Assembly (NCBI GenBank): GCA_947447265.1
Contig: CANFKC010000006.1
Location: 62,001-126,000 of the forward strand
Origin: Chitinophagaceae bacterium
Lineage (GTDB): Bacteria > Bacteroidota > Bacteroidia > Chitinophagales > Chitinophagaceae
Reading direction: 5' to 3'
Length of the DNA stretch: 64,000 nt
Numbering within the stretch: the first letter of the stretch is position 1; each line of letters begins with the position of its first letter. The position numbers were made by a program, and so were the translations under genes. This document shows positions 18,072 through 27,876 of this stretch, in pieces. Below the pieces are notes generated by a model that was not told where the DNA came from, did not search any database, and saw only the letters and a program-made list of their open reading frames with translations.

Positions 18072-20033
18072 ATGCGAAAGCTGTTAATAGCAAGCCTTAT
18101 TTCGGGTATTAGTGCCGTATCCGTTAATGCCCAGTCACTATTTACCTACGGAACACGCTCAGTTGCCAAGAACGATTTTTTAAGGGTTTACAAGAAGAAT
18201 AGTTTGAATAAGAAGCCGGATATGTCAGACGAGGCTCTTAAAACCTACCTCGATTTGTATGCGCTTTTCCGCATGAAAGTTGCGGAGGCCGATAAACAAC
18301 ACCTCGATACAGTTGATAAAATACAGAAAGACCTGGATACCTACCGCAAGAACCTGGCCAAAACCTACCTTACGGACGACCAGATAACTTCAAAGCTGAT
18401 AAAGGAAGCCTACGACCGCATGAAGGAAAATCTGCATGTAGAGCACATCCTTATTTCCTGCCCTCCGGGTTCTGATTCTACCATTGCATACCGGAAGATC
18501 GATAGCATCTATAAAGAAGTTATGGCGGGCCGTGCTACATTCGAAGCAATGGCTAAAGGCTTTAGCAATGATGATGGTTCAAAAGAAAATGGTGGCGATA
18601 TCGGTTACATGACCGGGTTGCAATATGTTTATCCTTTTGAGAACATGGCTTATGAAACCGGAGTTGGTAAGGTTTCAAAACCTTTCAGGACACAGTTTGG
18701 TTACCATATCTTAAAAGTGCTGAACAGGTATCCCGACCGCGGCCAGGTAAAGGTTGCACAGATATTGATCCTTTCTCCGAAATCAAGGGGTGACGAAGGT
18801 TTGGCTGTTGCCCGTAAGAGAGCCGATAGCGCTATGGTCATGATTAAGGCCGGAACTCCATTCGCTGAAGTAGTAAAAAAATACAGCGACGACCGTTTGT
18901 CAGCTGCCGATAGTGGCATTCTTAAGCCATTCGGTGCAGGCAAAATGGTGCCGGTATTTGAAGATGCTGCTTTTGCGTTGAAAAAGCCGGGAGATGTATC
19001 TGAACCTATCAAAACATCATACGGTTACCATATCATCAAGCTGATATCTAAAACCCCGTTGCAACCTTACGATACCATTTACCAGCAGTTAAAGCACAAG
19101 GTTGAAAACGACAGCCGTGCGCAGGCAGCAAGGGAGCATTTCTTTAACAAGATCAAAGAAAAGAACGGATACAAAGAAAACACCGATAACATCAATGCTA
19201 TCTCTGACGCCATTGTTAAGTCAGTGTCAGATACTGGTAAGAACAAGGGAACATTTACGTCATCTAATTTCAACAGCATGAATAAAACTGTATTCACGCT
19301 GGCGGGTAAAAATTACCTGCAGGTTGATTTCGCTAAATACCTTGAAAACCTGACACATGGCAAGCTTAATGGTGCAAAAAGCGCAGTAGTGCACGATGCA
19401 TTCAACGCTTATGTAACCAGTGTAGTAACTGATTTCCAGGAGCACAAATTGGTAGAAGAGAATCCTGATTTCAAAAACCTGATGACAGAATACCGCGATG
19501 GTATTATGTTGTTCGAACTGATGGACCGCAATGTATGGAGTAAGGCTACTAAAGATTCTGCTGGCCTGAAGGCTTTCTTTGAAACCCGCAAAGGCAAGTA
19601 CAAATGGGAGCCAGGCTTTGAAGGCGCAGTGTATACCTTCAAAAACAAAGCTGCGTTAGATACAGGCTTACTTGTATTGGCAAATAAGAAAGTAACTGAA
19701 GAAGAAGTATTGAAAGCGATCAATAGCCAGACTAATCCTGACAGGGTTACTGTTCAGAGAGGTCGTTATGAATTCTCTAAATTCAGGGATGCTAGCCAGG
19801 AAGAATTAACTGCTAACAGAACCAAAACAATCAGCATGCCTAACGGTACTTTCAAGCTGATAGTTACTAAGGAGATATTCAATGCACCCGGCAATAAAAC
19901 ACTGGAAGAAGCAAGAGGCTATGTTGTAGCTGAATATCAGGATTTCCTTGAAAAGCAGTGGAACGACAAAATGCGTCGCGACTATCCGCTTAAAGTGAAT
20001 GACAAAGTATTCAAGAGCATGATAGGTAATTAA
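18072..20033 (+). CDS. Parvulin-type peptidyl-prolyl isomerase, two PPIC domains
   Basis: A 653-aa SurA/PpiD-like periplasmic chaperone with a signal peptide (residues 1-20). Two tandem parvulin domains occupy about residues 118-220 (VEHILIS to FGYHILKVL) and 225-330 (VAQILILSP to YGYHIIKLI), each closing with the GYHI signature. The long C-terminal half is helical and probably binds client proteins. The upstream neighbour is a TlpA-like protein, which supports a joint role in outer-membrane protein maturation. Confidence 0.9.
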   Translation: MRKLLIASLISGISAVSVNAQSLFTYGTRSVAKNDFLRVYKKNSLNKKPDMSDEALKTYLDLYALFRMKVAEADKQHLDTVDKIQKDLDTYRKNLAKTYLTDDQITSKLIKEAYDRMKENLHVEHILISCPPGSDSTIAYRKIDSIYKEVMAGRATFEAMAKGFSNDDGSKENGGDIGYMTGLQYVYPFENMAYETGVGKVSKPFRTQFGYHILKVLNRYPDRGQVKVAQILILSPKSRGDEGLAVARKRADSAMVMIKAGTPFAEVVKKYSDDRLSAADSGILKPFGAGKMVPVFEDAAFALKKPGDVSEPIKTSYGYHIIKLISKTPLQPYDTIYQQLKHKVENDSRAQAAREHFFNKIKEKNGYKENTDNINAISDAIVKSVSDTGKNKGTFTSSNFNSMNKTVFTLAGKNYLQVDFAKYLENLTHGKLNGAKSAVVHDAFNAYVTSVVTDFQEHKLVEENPDFKNLMTEYRDGIMLFELMDRNVWSKATKDSAGLKAFFETRKGKYKWEPGFEGAVYTFKNKAALDTGLLVLANKKVTEEEVLKAINSQTNPDRVTVQRGRYEFSKFRDASQEELTANRTKTISMPNGTFKLIVTKEIFNAPGNKTLEEARGYVVAEYQDFLEKQWNDKMRRDYPLKVNDKVFKSMIGN

Positions 20034-20055
20034 TAGCGATTACAATATTTGAACT

Positions 20056-20087
20056 GCCCGGATGGTATATCACCTTCCGGGCTTTTT
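20056..20087 (+). terminator. Rho-independent terminator of the parvulin operon
   Basis: GCCCGGA pairs with TCCGGGC and is followed by TTTTTG, 22 nt after the parvulin stop codon. Confidence 0.85.
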
Positions 20088-20179
20088 GTTGCACCTGCAC
20101 TATCATCAGGAGTCATTATATAAGTTTTTCGTGTTTTGTATTATTGCACCGCTGTAATTTCAGGTGTTCGAAACTTGTA

Positions 20180-20420
20180 ATTATAGTTGAAAATGTCCCG
20201 TTAGCGACTACCGGTTTGTAGCAAAATGTAACAATATTGGGCTCATGTCCCATCGGGACTACCCAATTTTTGGCAGGAAATGTGCGGGAAATAGTGTTTC
20301 GAACACTTGTGGGTGAAAACCCACGGGCGAAGTATATTAGAGCGACAACCCCGAATTGGGTTGGACGTCAGATTTGCACCGCATGTTGATTTCGAATAGG
20401 TATTGCTTTCTTTTTCGCCA
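20180..20420. repeat. Intergenic palindromes in the 20088-20558 gap
   Basis: No gene is seen in this 470-nt gap. It carries several small inverted motifs of the kind dispersed in Bacteroidota: ATGTCCCGTTAGCGACT with a TTTGTAGCAAAATG phrase, ATGTCCCATCGGGACTA, and AACCCACGGGCGAAGTAT, which resembles the element near 16172. GTTCGAAAC and GTTTCGAAC flank part of it, 20166-20308, as an inverted pair. Confidence 0.55.
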
Positions 20421-20558
20421 CTAAAATTGCGAGATAAAGTAATGGTGACGTGGTTACATCAATCAATAAAGCAATCTGGCCCCAAAGTAAATTACACCAA
20501 AAGCATTGCCCGTATTGCATATTAGAGGGTGCAAGTTTTTTTGTCAGACAACAATATT

Positions 20559-20876
20559 TTAATAGATTTTTTCACCATAACTTTTATAAATATCGTCATA
20601 AGATATATTGCCCCAAATTGCTATGCCTAGATGCTTGCCGCCTGCGATGTAAAGGTCTTTGTAAAAAAAAACATCATTAATAATTATATTTTTTTCATTG
20701 GAAATAAGATCGGTAGGTACCTTAGCTACAGCACCTTTTAACATTGCTTTTTGGTACGTGGAATCTGTGAATCTTTTTTGTATCATACTTCTGCAATTTG
20801 CATCACTGGGCTTGCTTACCCAGGTAATAACGAGGCAAATAATTACGAATGCGACAAAATAGATGACGATTTTCAT
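20559..20876 (-). CDS. Small membrane-anchored protein, unknown (DUF4359-like?)
   Basis: A 105-aa protein with one N-terminal transmembrane segment (residues 3-20) and a soluble part containing ICR/NCRSMI and a NDVFFYKDLYIAGG...GIAIWGNI stretch. The last part loosely recalls DUF4359, but that is a weak resemblance. It sits alone between repeat-rich gaps. Confidence 0.5.
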   Translation of the reverse strand: MKIVIYFVAFVIICLVITWVSKPSDANCRSMIQKRFTDSTYQKAMLKGAVAKVPTDLISNEKNIIINDVFFYKDLYIAGGKHLGIAIWGNISYDDIYKSYGEKIY

Positions 20877-20910
20877 GCTATACGATTTTGGTAAAAGGAG
20901 ATTGACGAAA

Positions 20911-21549
20911 TAAAAAGAACAAGTCAGATGATTGACTTTATTATGTCAGGATTTCAAAGATAGGCTTCGTTAATTAACTTCCAAAAAATCATAAAAATAA
21001 CCAATAAATTGAGGCTCACGAAGTGAGACCGCTACAAAACGAACGATAAAGATTTTAAATGTTCGATAAATGCTAAGATTTTTATGCCAAGGTGGTAATT
21101 CGGCACTTTTTGCTTCGGTAATGGTCATTTTCGACTAATTCAATTAATATTTCACCTGGCCGGTCATAATTATCCTATCGACTATCTCTTTCTTTCTGTA
21201 GCTTTCATTAATGTACGACGCATTCTGTGCAGGTTATGAGCCATAGCCTCGAGTAACTGTTGTATATGTGTTCGGGCCAATCCCCTGTATCCTGTTATCC
21301 CCGCTCATCGCTTCACACTACCAAAAGTGCGCTCTCTTTATCGTTTTTCCTTACGTCTTTATGGAAAGCTATTTGTCTGACAGCAAGCTATTGCCTTAGT
21401 AACGCTGATGAAATGAAGTCGACCAGATGACGAGGCTATTTTTCTTTTATGCGAAGCATAAAACTAGCGAACAGCAAACTATTTAATGACTTTTATAATG
21501 ACGCAGAAATTATAAAAGAACAAGGCAGATGGCGGACTTTATTTTGTTA
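20911..21549. repeat. Imperfect direct repeats flanking an IS remnant
   Basis: AAAAGAACAAG.CAGATG followed by GACTTTATT.TGT occurs at about 20911-20947 and again at 21513-21549, roughly 29 of 37 positions identical, around the transposase remnant at 21182-21390. A TGGCCGG tract also recurs at 21158 and 21594. The remaining sequence in 20877-21660 is decayed and A/T-rich. I read the whole interval as the residue of one or more mobile elements. Confidence 0.45.
21182..21390 (-). pseudogene. IS5-like transposase C-terminal remnant
   Basis: Translating the minus strand gives AVRQIAFHKDVRKNDKERT, then FGSVKR, an in-frame TGA where Trp is expected, then AGITGYRGLARTHIQQLLEA and MAHNLHRMRRTL before a stop. 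The E-R-T-F-G-S-x-K-R and YRGLA..H.....A.A.NL pattern is the C-terminal catalytic region (DDE glutamate neighbourhood) of IS5-type transposases. The N-terminal part and clear ends are missing, so it is dead. Confidence 0.75.
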
Positions 21550-21660
21550 TCACTCCTTAGCTATTTCAGTGCGCAAAATATTAGCTATATATTTGGCCGG
21601 ATAGTTGTTTGCCTGTAAAGGCAGGTGACTAATTTTGTAAATGTATCACGTATTAAATTT

Positions 21661-22788
21661 ATGAGTAACCAGTTTAAGTATGTAAACGGGCTTAATACTA
21701 TAAGGTTCATTGCAGTTATACTTGTTATAATTGGGCATTGGGGTATTTACTATGAGCGGGGTACCGTGCAGTTCGATGCCATAAGGGTGTTGATACCCTG
21801 GGGTAAATTCGGGCTGGCCTTCTTCCTGGTGCTGAGTGGGTTTTTAATTTCTTCAGTTTTGTTTAAAGCCCGGCGCGATATGGCAGAGGGCGACAGTAAG
21901 CCCGGCATTATCAAAAACTTCCTTATGCGGCGGGCTTTGAGGTTGCTGCCTGCATACTACTTTATGATAATTCTATTGTACCTGCTGGGATACGCTGCTG
22001 TGCATGAGCACCCCTGGTACTACCTTATGCATATCTCTAATATACTCATATACCGTATACAAACCAATAACCCGCTTATACATTTATGGTCGCTTTCGGT
22101 ACAAGAGCAATTTTACCTTATACTGCCATGGTTTATACTGTATGTGCCAGAAAAGGCACTTAAATATGTGATATACGGTGCTATAGCCATAGGGCTGGGT
22201 ACAAAGTACTATACCATGTTTGTTTTAAATAAGCCATTTACCTTTTTGTTTTTCCATTTTCTTGATTGCCTTGGCCTGGGCGTTCTTTACGCATACTATA
22301 TGTACATTGGCAAAAAGGAAAAATTTGAAAGTGCTATAAAATTCATGCTGCCCGTTTTAATATACCTGGGCTGGCAGATGGCGGCTCGTTTTAAAGGCAC
22401 TGTATTTGGCGTTATTTATGAGCGCAGCATGTGGAGCATGATGGGGTTGGGCATTATTATATGGACTATCAACAATAAAAACCAGTTGCTGAATAAGTAT
22501 TTCTTTGAAAACAAGGTTATGAATTACTTTGGGAAAATCAGTTATGGTATTTACCTGTACCATTATCCCATAGGCTCGTATTTCGATTATTATTTCGACA
22601 GCTATAAGGCATCCCATCACTTGCCGTTTATCCTTACCAATTTTATCTTCATCTACGTAGTTAAGTTCTGCCTGGTGCTGTTAGTGGCATCACTGTCTTA
22701 CAACTACCTGGAAACGCCTATTATTGAATTGAAGAAAAAATTCAATTATCTGAAGAATAAGGACGGCAAAAAGCCTGTTGCCAGCTAG
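21661..22788 (+). CDS. Acyltransferase 3 family membrane protein
   Basis: A 375-aa integral membrane acyltransferase with about ten helices. It has the family's N-terminal LNTIRFIAVILVIIGHW, where the His is the conserved putative catalytic residue, then GLAFFLVLSGFLIS, the RRALRLLPAYY motif and HLWSLSVQEQFYL. Such proteins O-acetylate surface polysaccharide or lipid headgroups. The start at 21661 fits the family; an upstream in-frame start at 21625 adds only polar residues. No glycan genes are adjacent. Confidence 0.9.
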   Translation: MSNQFKYVNGLNTIRFIAVILVIIGHWGIYYERGTVQFDAIRVLIPWGKFGLAFFLVLSGFLISSVLFKARRDMAEGDSKPGIIKNFLMRRALRLLPAYYFMIILLYLLGYAAVHEHPWYYLMHISNILIYRIQTNNPLIHLWSLSVQEQFYLILPWFILYVPEKALKYVIYGAIAIGLGTKYYTMFVLNKPFTFLFFHFLDCLGLGVLYAYYMYIGKKEKFESAIKFMLPVLIYLGWQMAARFKGTVFGVIYERSMWSMMGLGIIIWTINNKNQLLNKYFFENKVMNYFGKISYGIYLYHYPIGSYFDYYFDSYKASHHLPFILTNFIFIYVVKFCLVLLVASLSYNYLETPIIELKKKFNYLKNKDGKKPVAS

Positions 22789-22881
22789 GGTTTGGGTTTT
22801 ATGTGAAAGCAATGCAAATCATTCAGAATGCTGATTGTCCTCTTTGGAATATTCGTACCTTGGGGTTCTAAATAACGAACA

Positions 22882-25155
22882 ATGGCACAACTCATCCGGA
22901 AAGAAGATGCACTGGAATACCATGCTAAAGGAAGACCGGGAAAAATAGAAGTAATACCTACCAAAGAAACCAAAACCCAGCGCGACCTTGCGCTCGCATA
23001 TTCGCCCGGTGTTGCGGAACCCTGCCTCGAAATCGCTGCCAATCCTGAAGACGTTTATAAGTATACTGCCAAGGGCAACCTTGTGGCCGTAATAAGTAAT
23101 GGTACTGCCGTATTGGGCCTTGGTAATATAGGGCCACTGGCATCAAAGCCGGTAATGGAAGGCAAGGGCTTGCTCTTCAAAATTTACGCTGATATTGATG
23201 TGTTTGATATAGAGCTCGATGTTACCAATCCTGATGAATTTATAAAGGTGGTAAAAGCGCTGGAGCCTACGTTCGGAGGCATCAATCTCGAAGATATTAA
23301 AGCACCCGAATGTTTCGAAATTGAAACCCGCCTGAAGCAGGAACTCAACATACCTATAATGCATGACGACCAGCACGGAACCGCCATCATATCGGGTGCC
23401 GCTTTGCTGAATGCGTTAGATATTGTTGGCAAAAATATTGCCGACGTAAAAATTGTGATCAGTGGTGCCGGAGCATCCGCAATATCCTGCTGCAAAATAT
23501 ACCTGAAACTCGGCGCGAATGTTGCCAACATGTATATGTTCGATAGCAAGGGCCTGATCGTATCATCGCGCACCGACCTCGACGAACATAAAAAACAGTT
23601 TGCGCAAGATATGGAGCCTGTTGACCTGCACGAAGCTATGGTCAATTCTGACGTATTCATCGGTCTTTCTAAAGGCAATGTAGTGAGCCAGGATATGGTG
23701 AAAAGCATGGGCGAACGCCCAATTGTTTTTGCATTGGCGAACCCTGACCCGGAGATAAAGTATGACGATGCCCTTGCTGCGCGTCCTGACGTTATAATGG
23801 CTACAGGCCGTAGCGACTATCCTAACCAGGTAAATAATGTATTGGGTTTCCCTTACATTTTCCGTGGAGCACTGGACGTGCGCGCTTCTGCTATTAACGA
23901 AGATATGAAGCTGGCTGCGGTTAAGGCGCTCGCCGAACTCGCACGCCAACCGGTGCCAGACTTGGTTAACGTAGCCTACAACGATATTTCGTTACAGTAT
24001 GGCCCGTTATACATAATACCTAAACCAATGGACCCGCGCCTGCTGGTTACTGTTTCAATGGCGGTTGCAAAGGCTGCAATGGATAGTGGGGTTGCGCGTC
24101 AGCCTATTAAAGACTGGGACGAATACGAGGCTGCGCTATACCGCCGCCTGGGCAGCGATGATATGTTGCTGCGCCACGTAATCAACAAAGCAAAGCAAAG
24201 TCCGAAACGCGTAGTGTTTGCAGAATCAGAGAACCTGAAGATATTGAAGGCGGTGCAGATAGCGAAAGATGAAGGCATAGCTATACCAATTCTATTGGGT
24301 AATGAGGCGCGCATACGTGCCTTGATAAAAGACAACGATCTGCACCTGGAAGGGGTAGAAATAATAGACCCTAAGAGCGATGCGCAGGAAGCGACCCGTG
24401 CAATATTTGGCGCACAGTTCTTCGAAAAGAGGAAGCGCCGCGGCGTGAACTTGTACGAAGCCAAGAAGATAATGCGCGAAAGACCGTTTTATGGTTGCAT
24501 GATGGTAAACATGGGTATGGCAGACGCAATGGTTTCCGGACTTACCCGTAAATACCCAGATACCATAAGGCCGGCGCTCGAAATTATTGGTATGGCCGAT
24601 GATGCCGGACGTGTTGCAGGCTTATACATTATGCTCACGAAAAAAGGCCCGCTTTTCTTTGCCGACACTACCCTTAATTTCAACCCGACGGAAGATGAAC
24701 TGGTCGATATCACCTTGTTAACAGCAAAGGCGGTCGAGCACTTCAATATAAAGCCGCGCATAGCAATGCTATCCTATTCCAACTTTGGCAGCACACCATC
24801 GCCCGAAGCAACAAGAGTGAGCAATGCCGTAGCCCGGATCAAACAAATGCACCCGGAAATGGTGATAGATGGCGAAGTGCAGGCAGGTGTGGCATTTAAC
24901 AAAGACTTGCTCAGGGAAAACTATCCATTCTCTGACCTGGTGAACGAGCCGCCAAACGTGCTTATTTTCCCTAACCTTGCCGCCGGCAATATTGCCTATC
25001 ACCTGTTGCAGGAAGTGGGTGGGGCAGAGGCGATTGGCCCAATACTATTAGGCCTGCGCAAACCAGTATACGTGCTCCAGTTAGGCAGCAGCGTTCGCCA
25101 GATAGTAAACATCGTAGCCATGTCAGTAATGGAAGCTCAGGTGAAAAGCAGTTAG
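22882..25155 (+). CDS. maeB: NADP-dependent malic enzyme with phosphotransacetylase-like domain
   Basis: A 757-aa MaeB-type enzyme converting malate to pyruvate and CO2 with reduction of NADP. The malic enzyme N-domain comes first ([13 protein letters not shown], then [13 protein letters not shown] and [10 protein letters not shown]), followed by a Rossmann domain with [11 protein letters not shown]. From about residue 425 onward it carries the phosphotransacetylase-like regulatory domain ([26 protein letters not shown]). In studied homologues the C-terminal domain is regulatory, for example sensing acetyl-CoA. Intact and of normal length. Confidence 0.95.
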   Translation: MAQLIRKEDALEYHAKGRPGKIEVIPTKETKTQRDLALAYSPGVAEPCLEIAANPEDVYKYTAKGNLVAVISNGTAVLGLGNIGPLASKPVMEGKGLLFKIYADIDVFDIELDVTNPDEFIKVVKALEPTFGGINLEDIKAPECFEIETRLKQELNIPIMHDDQHGTAIISGAALLNALDIVGKNIADVKIVISGAGASAISCCKIYLKLGANVANMYMFDSKGLIVSSRTDLDEHKKQFAQDMEPVDLHEAMVNSDVFIGLSKGNVVSQDMVKSMGERPIVFALANPDPEIKYDDALAARPDVIMATGRSDYPNQVNNVLGFPYIFRGALDVRASAINEDMKLAAVKALAELARQPVPDLVNVAYNDISLQYGPLYIIPKPMDPRLLVTVSMAVAKAAMDSGVARQPIKDWDEYEAALYRRLGSDDMLLRHVINKAKQSPKRVVFAESENLKILKAVQIAKDEGIAIPILLGNEARIRALIKDNDLHLEGVEIIDPKSDAQEATRAIFGAQFFEKRKRRGVNLYEAKKIMRERPFYGCMMVNMGMADAMVSGLTRKYPDTIRPALEIIGMADDAGRVAGLYIMLTKKGPLFFADTTLNFNPTEDELVDITLLTAKAVEHFNIKPRIAMLSYSNFGSTPSPEATRVSNAVARIKQMHPEMVIDGEVQAGVAFNKDLLRENYPFSDLVNEPPNVLIFPNLAAGNIAYHLLQEVGGAEAIGPILLGLRKPVYVLQLGSSVRQIVNIVAMSVMEAQVKSS

Positions 25156-25230
25156 CGGAGGGCAGTTGGCAGTTTACAGTCAGCAATTGGCAGTCAGCAG
25201 TCGTCCGTTTCTTTGTTTTTTGTTCTTTGC

Positions 25231-25392
25231 TCTTTGGAATTTAAGTTTTGGACTTTTGGCATCGCCCTTGGAATTTGGATTTTTGGATTTTAAGATTTGG
25301 AATTTCCCCTTGGAATTTAGAATTTTTTATTTGGAATTTCCCCCTTGGAATTTGGAATTTTAATTTTGGAATTTCTTCTTTGGAATTTGAAA
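25231..25392. repeat. TTGGAATTT low-complexity repeat tract
   Basis: About twelve copies of TTGGAATTT or close variants (TTTGGATTTT, TTAGAATTT) are packed between maeB and tRNA-Gln in no strict period. Such tracts occur in other Bacteroidota intergenic regions. No gene is seen. Confidence 0.8.
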
Positions 25393-25430
25393 AATAACTT
25401 CTTACATTTGCACTCCCGAAAGGGACGGTT

Positions 25431-25501
25431 AGTCCGATGGTGTAACGGTAGCACCACAGTTTTTGGTACTGTTTGTCTAGGTTCGAATCCTGGTCGGACT
25501 A
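25431..25501 (+). tRNA. tRNA-Gln (anticodon TTG)
   Basis: A cloverleaf folds cleanly. The acceptor stem is AGTCCGA/TCGGACT with discriminator A, the D stem GTGT/GCAC, the anticodon stem ACAGT/ACTGT with loop TTTTGGT and anticodon TTG, and the T stem CTAGG/CCTGG with loop TTCGAAT. CCA is not encoded. A terminator begins 10 nt downstream. Confidence 0.96.
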
Positions 25502-25510
25502 CGAAGGTTG

Positions 25511-25537
25511 AAACCCGCTCATTGAGCGGGTTTTTTT
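25511..25537 (+). terminator. tRNA-Gln terminator
   Basis: AACCCGCTCA pairs with TGAGCGGGTT around a very small loop, followed by seven T. Confidence 0.92.
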
Positions 25538-25720
25538 GTTTTATAGCAACCGACGGGGAATATACTTGCATCAAATAATGGGGTGTAAGCTACGTTTCAT
25601 GATGCTCAAATTATATGCTGAATAACAAATTTCACAATGTAGCCGAAATTGGGGTACTGCCCTTTTCAGGTTGGATAGAGATATATTCATCTAACTAGTA
25701 AAATTTGACATGTATAGATG

Positions 25721-25748
25721 AGCCAGCCTGTTTTCAGGCTGGCTTTTT
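25721..25748 (+). terminator. Orphan rho-independent terminator
   Basis: AGCCAGCCTG pairs with CAGGCTGGCT around a TTTT loop and is followed by TTTTTAA. No coding gene lies between it and the terminator of tRNA-Gln 180 nt upstream, so it either ends a small RNA or is left from a lost gene. Confidence 0.85.
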
Positions 25749-25810
25749 AATTATCCCATTGAGTTTTAAAAAAAGGCAATTAATAATTTTGCTTTTTAAA
25801 TGTTAATATA

Positions 25811-25818
25811 TATTTTTG
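25811..25818 (+). promoter_or_regulatory. -7 element TATTTTTG
   Basis: A consensus TAnnTTTG lies about 37 nt upstream of the ATG of the chimeric signal-peptide/MFS gene and could still drive its transcription. Confidence 0.5.
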
Positions 25819-25854
25819 AATTTTTATAGTAACATAAACGTCAATTCGAATATT

Positions 25855-26487
25855 ATGAAAAGCAAAGGTTTAATTCTTGTTGTATTGTTAAATTTATTTA
25901 TGGAAAATAGGTCACCTGCGCAAGCCGTAGTACCTCTTTCTGATGTTACATTGGGTTTCGGAGCTGGTTACGCTTACACTTTTAACGACCGAAAGGAATA
26001 CAGTCTTTCCACAGATTGCAAAAAAGACTTGCTGTTCCTCGGTATGCTATTGCAGGGAATTGCTCTCATTGTTTTGTTGTTTGCGCAATCAATGTTGCAT
26101 TTTATATTCCTGTCCGCGATACTTGGATTGGGGACAGCAATGGTATATCCCACTTTTCTTGCAACAATAGCCGAAAATACACACCCTGCAGATCGTGCCA
26201 ATAGCCTGGGTATTTTTAGGTTTTGGCGAGATTTAGGCTATGCAATTGGTGCTATACTTACTGGTATAATTGCAGATACTTTAGGTATCTATGCGTCAAT
26301 TCTAATTATCGGTTTACTTACTATTGGTTCTGCTCTTATAATCCTTTACAGAATGAAGTGTGTGGGTAACGATGCTGTAAAAATTCTCAACTGGATAAGT
26401 GGTAAGACGAAAAAAATAGAAGCATCGTGTAGCTCAAAAATAAACTACAAAGTGCAAATTGAACAGGCATATCAACCTTGCATCTGA
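25855..26487 (+). pseudogene. Chimeric fragment: signal peptide and OM-protein start fused to MFS C-half
   Basis: The 210-codon frame encodes a signal peptide (residues 1-24, ending SPAQA) and a short segment (GFGAGYAYTF) like the first strand of an outer-membrane beta-barrel protein. From about residue 54 it becomes four to five transmembrane helices of a major facilitator transporter (LGMLLQGIALIVLLF, GLGTAMVYPTFLA, then the ADRANSLGIFRFWRDLGYAIG motif). The join near 26010-26025 is in frame. A deletion between two unrelated genes explains it best. As half a transporter behind a signal peptide it is unlikely to transport anything. Confidence 0.75.
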
Positions 26488-26493
26488 AAATCA

Positions 26494-27330
26494 CTATTGA
26501 TGTAATGGGAAAGATGTTGAAATTTCCCTTGTGAAAAATGCTTTTTCCCGCTCTGTGTCAATAAAAAAATTATCGAAGAGGTATTTGTGGGCTAAATCGC
26601 CCGATAAGTTTCCTTGTGGGTATTCCTTGCAAACAGAGGTGCCATTATGCCCTTGACAATTCCAACACTTTCCTGTTTCAAATACGATATCGATAGATGC
26701 CACCTGTTCTTTATTAAGTTTAACCGCTTCATTATTCAACATCCAATAACCCATAGGGAAACCGAAACCACCCAATTCCAACTTGTTGTGAACATTGCCA
26801 GTCAGCGTAATTAATTTCCAATCTGGATTTTCGCTGAGTGCTTTACTCGCATTTGCGGCCATTATACTATCTCTTTTCCGACTAGCGGTTAATGAAGATG
26901 GTACAGCTAAGCAGACAATTTTTATCTTGCCTTTCTGGTAGAAAGATTTAATAAGATTGGCCATTGCTGTGCTGCTGCGTCCATCCTGAAATTCGCGATG
27001 GGAAAAAGGCATATTTTTTATAAACTTAAAGTTTCCGGTTTGCATAAACCTATCAACGGAGTCTTGATTGTCTTGATTGATCTCAAGACCAAGCAGTACT
27101 TTTTCTCCGGAAGCCAACCATAAATTTGCCATCCCTTCCGCAAATTCAGCCGCCTCATTTGACCCATGCACTTCACCAAGCAAAATTGCCCGGTCTTTCT
27201 TTAGCAGCTTAAAAATATCATTTGGCAGGTTTTGCCTGTCCTTAATTTCAATACATGATTCATTGTAGGTAAAAAATGTATTCGTAATGAATATTACTGG
27301 AAGTAACATCAGGTACAACTTGCGTTTCAT
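26494..27330 (-). CDS. ChaN/EreA-like exported protein
   Basis: A 278-aa protein with an N-terminal hydrophobic segment (about 5-22). Its core matches the TraB/ChaN/erythromycin-esterase-like superfamily. It has AILLGEVHGSNEAAEF near residues 48-63 (the Glu and His are the conserved pair), a LGLEIN strand, and a second LTGNVHNKL site. ChaN proteins bind heme at the envelope, and others are hydrolases; the sequence does not decide between them. Four clustered Cys (CWNCQGHNGTSVC) near residue 215 form an unusual CxxC-type pair. It converges with the chimeric gene, 6 nt apart. Confidence 0.75.
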   Translation of the reverse strand: MKRKLYLMLLPVIFITNTFFTYNESCIEIKDRQNLPNDIFKLLKKDRAILLGEVHGSNEAAEFAEGMANLWLASGEKVLLGLEINQDNQDSVDRFMQTGNFKFIKNMPFSHREFQDGRSSTAMANLIKSFYQKGKIKIVCLAVPSSLTASRKRDSIMAANASKALSENPDWKLITLTGNVHNKLELGGFGFPMGYWMLNNEAVKLNKEQVASIDIVFETGKCWNCQGHNGTSVCKEYPQGNLSGDLAHKYLFDNFFIDTEREKAFFTREISTSFPLHQ

Positions 27331-27429
27331 ACATATTGAATTTGGTATATAAGGTTAGCGCAATGTTTTAAACGGACAAATTAAAACGAGAAGATTGGTA
27401 GCGAAGCATTATATCTCCCCACTCGTCCG

Positions 27430-27475
27430 CGTTTGCAACGCGGATGCACCGGTAGGGCGTTTGTAACGCCCGTTA
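27430..27475. repeat. Twin hairpins CCGCGTTTGCAACGCGG / GGGCGTTTGTAACGCCC
   Basis: Two adjacent palindromes of the same design (GCGTT-TG-AACGC types) lie in the 546-nt gene-free gap 27331-27876. They look like a Bacteroidota REP-type element. Confidence 0.7.
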
Positions 27476-27585
27476 CCCGCTCATAATGGTTATGGCAGAA
27501 GCGAGGTCCCTTCTTCAGGCGCAAAGCTTGCGCGAAAGCTGCCTAAAGAATTCATACCACAACACGGACGTGCTGTAAAACACCT

Positions 27586-27617
27586 CCCTCTCCTTCGGAG
27601 AGGGCCGGGGTGAGGTC
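27586..27617. repeat. Single CCTCTCCTTCGGAGAGG palindromic repeat
   Basis: CCTCTCCTTCGGAGAGG followed by GCCGGGGTGAGGTCCC is the same element that is tandemly amplified at 9306-9747. Minus-strand translation gives the familiar spurious peptide SPRPSPKERE. The rest of the gap up to 27876 shows no gene I can support. Confidence 0.8.
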
Positions 27618-27876
27618 CCTGGTGCCCCTACACTTTTCCCCCTCCCTTTCACACCTTGCCTATCATGTGTATAACGTTTGGCAGCGTAAAAACAGAAGCC
27701 GAACTTTACCGCAATATTCACGGAATAAATGGCATTGAGCCATATGGAAAGGGTAGGGCGGGTAACTTTTTTCAATTCGGCGTGACGCAAAAAAGCAAAC
27801 GGTTAACAAATAGAGCTGGTGTAGGCGGAGAGGGTGGCGATCCGTATTTTTGAAATAGCAGTATATTTAGTGTGCC

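Noticed and set aside
27515-27790. 91-codon minus-strand gene
   Set aside because: Its middle encodes SPRPSPKERE, the known spurious translation of the palindromic repeat at 27586.
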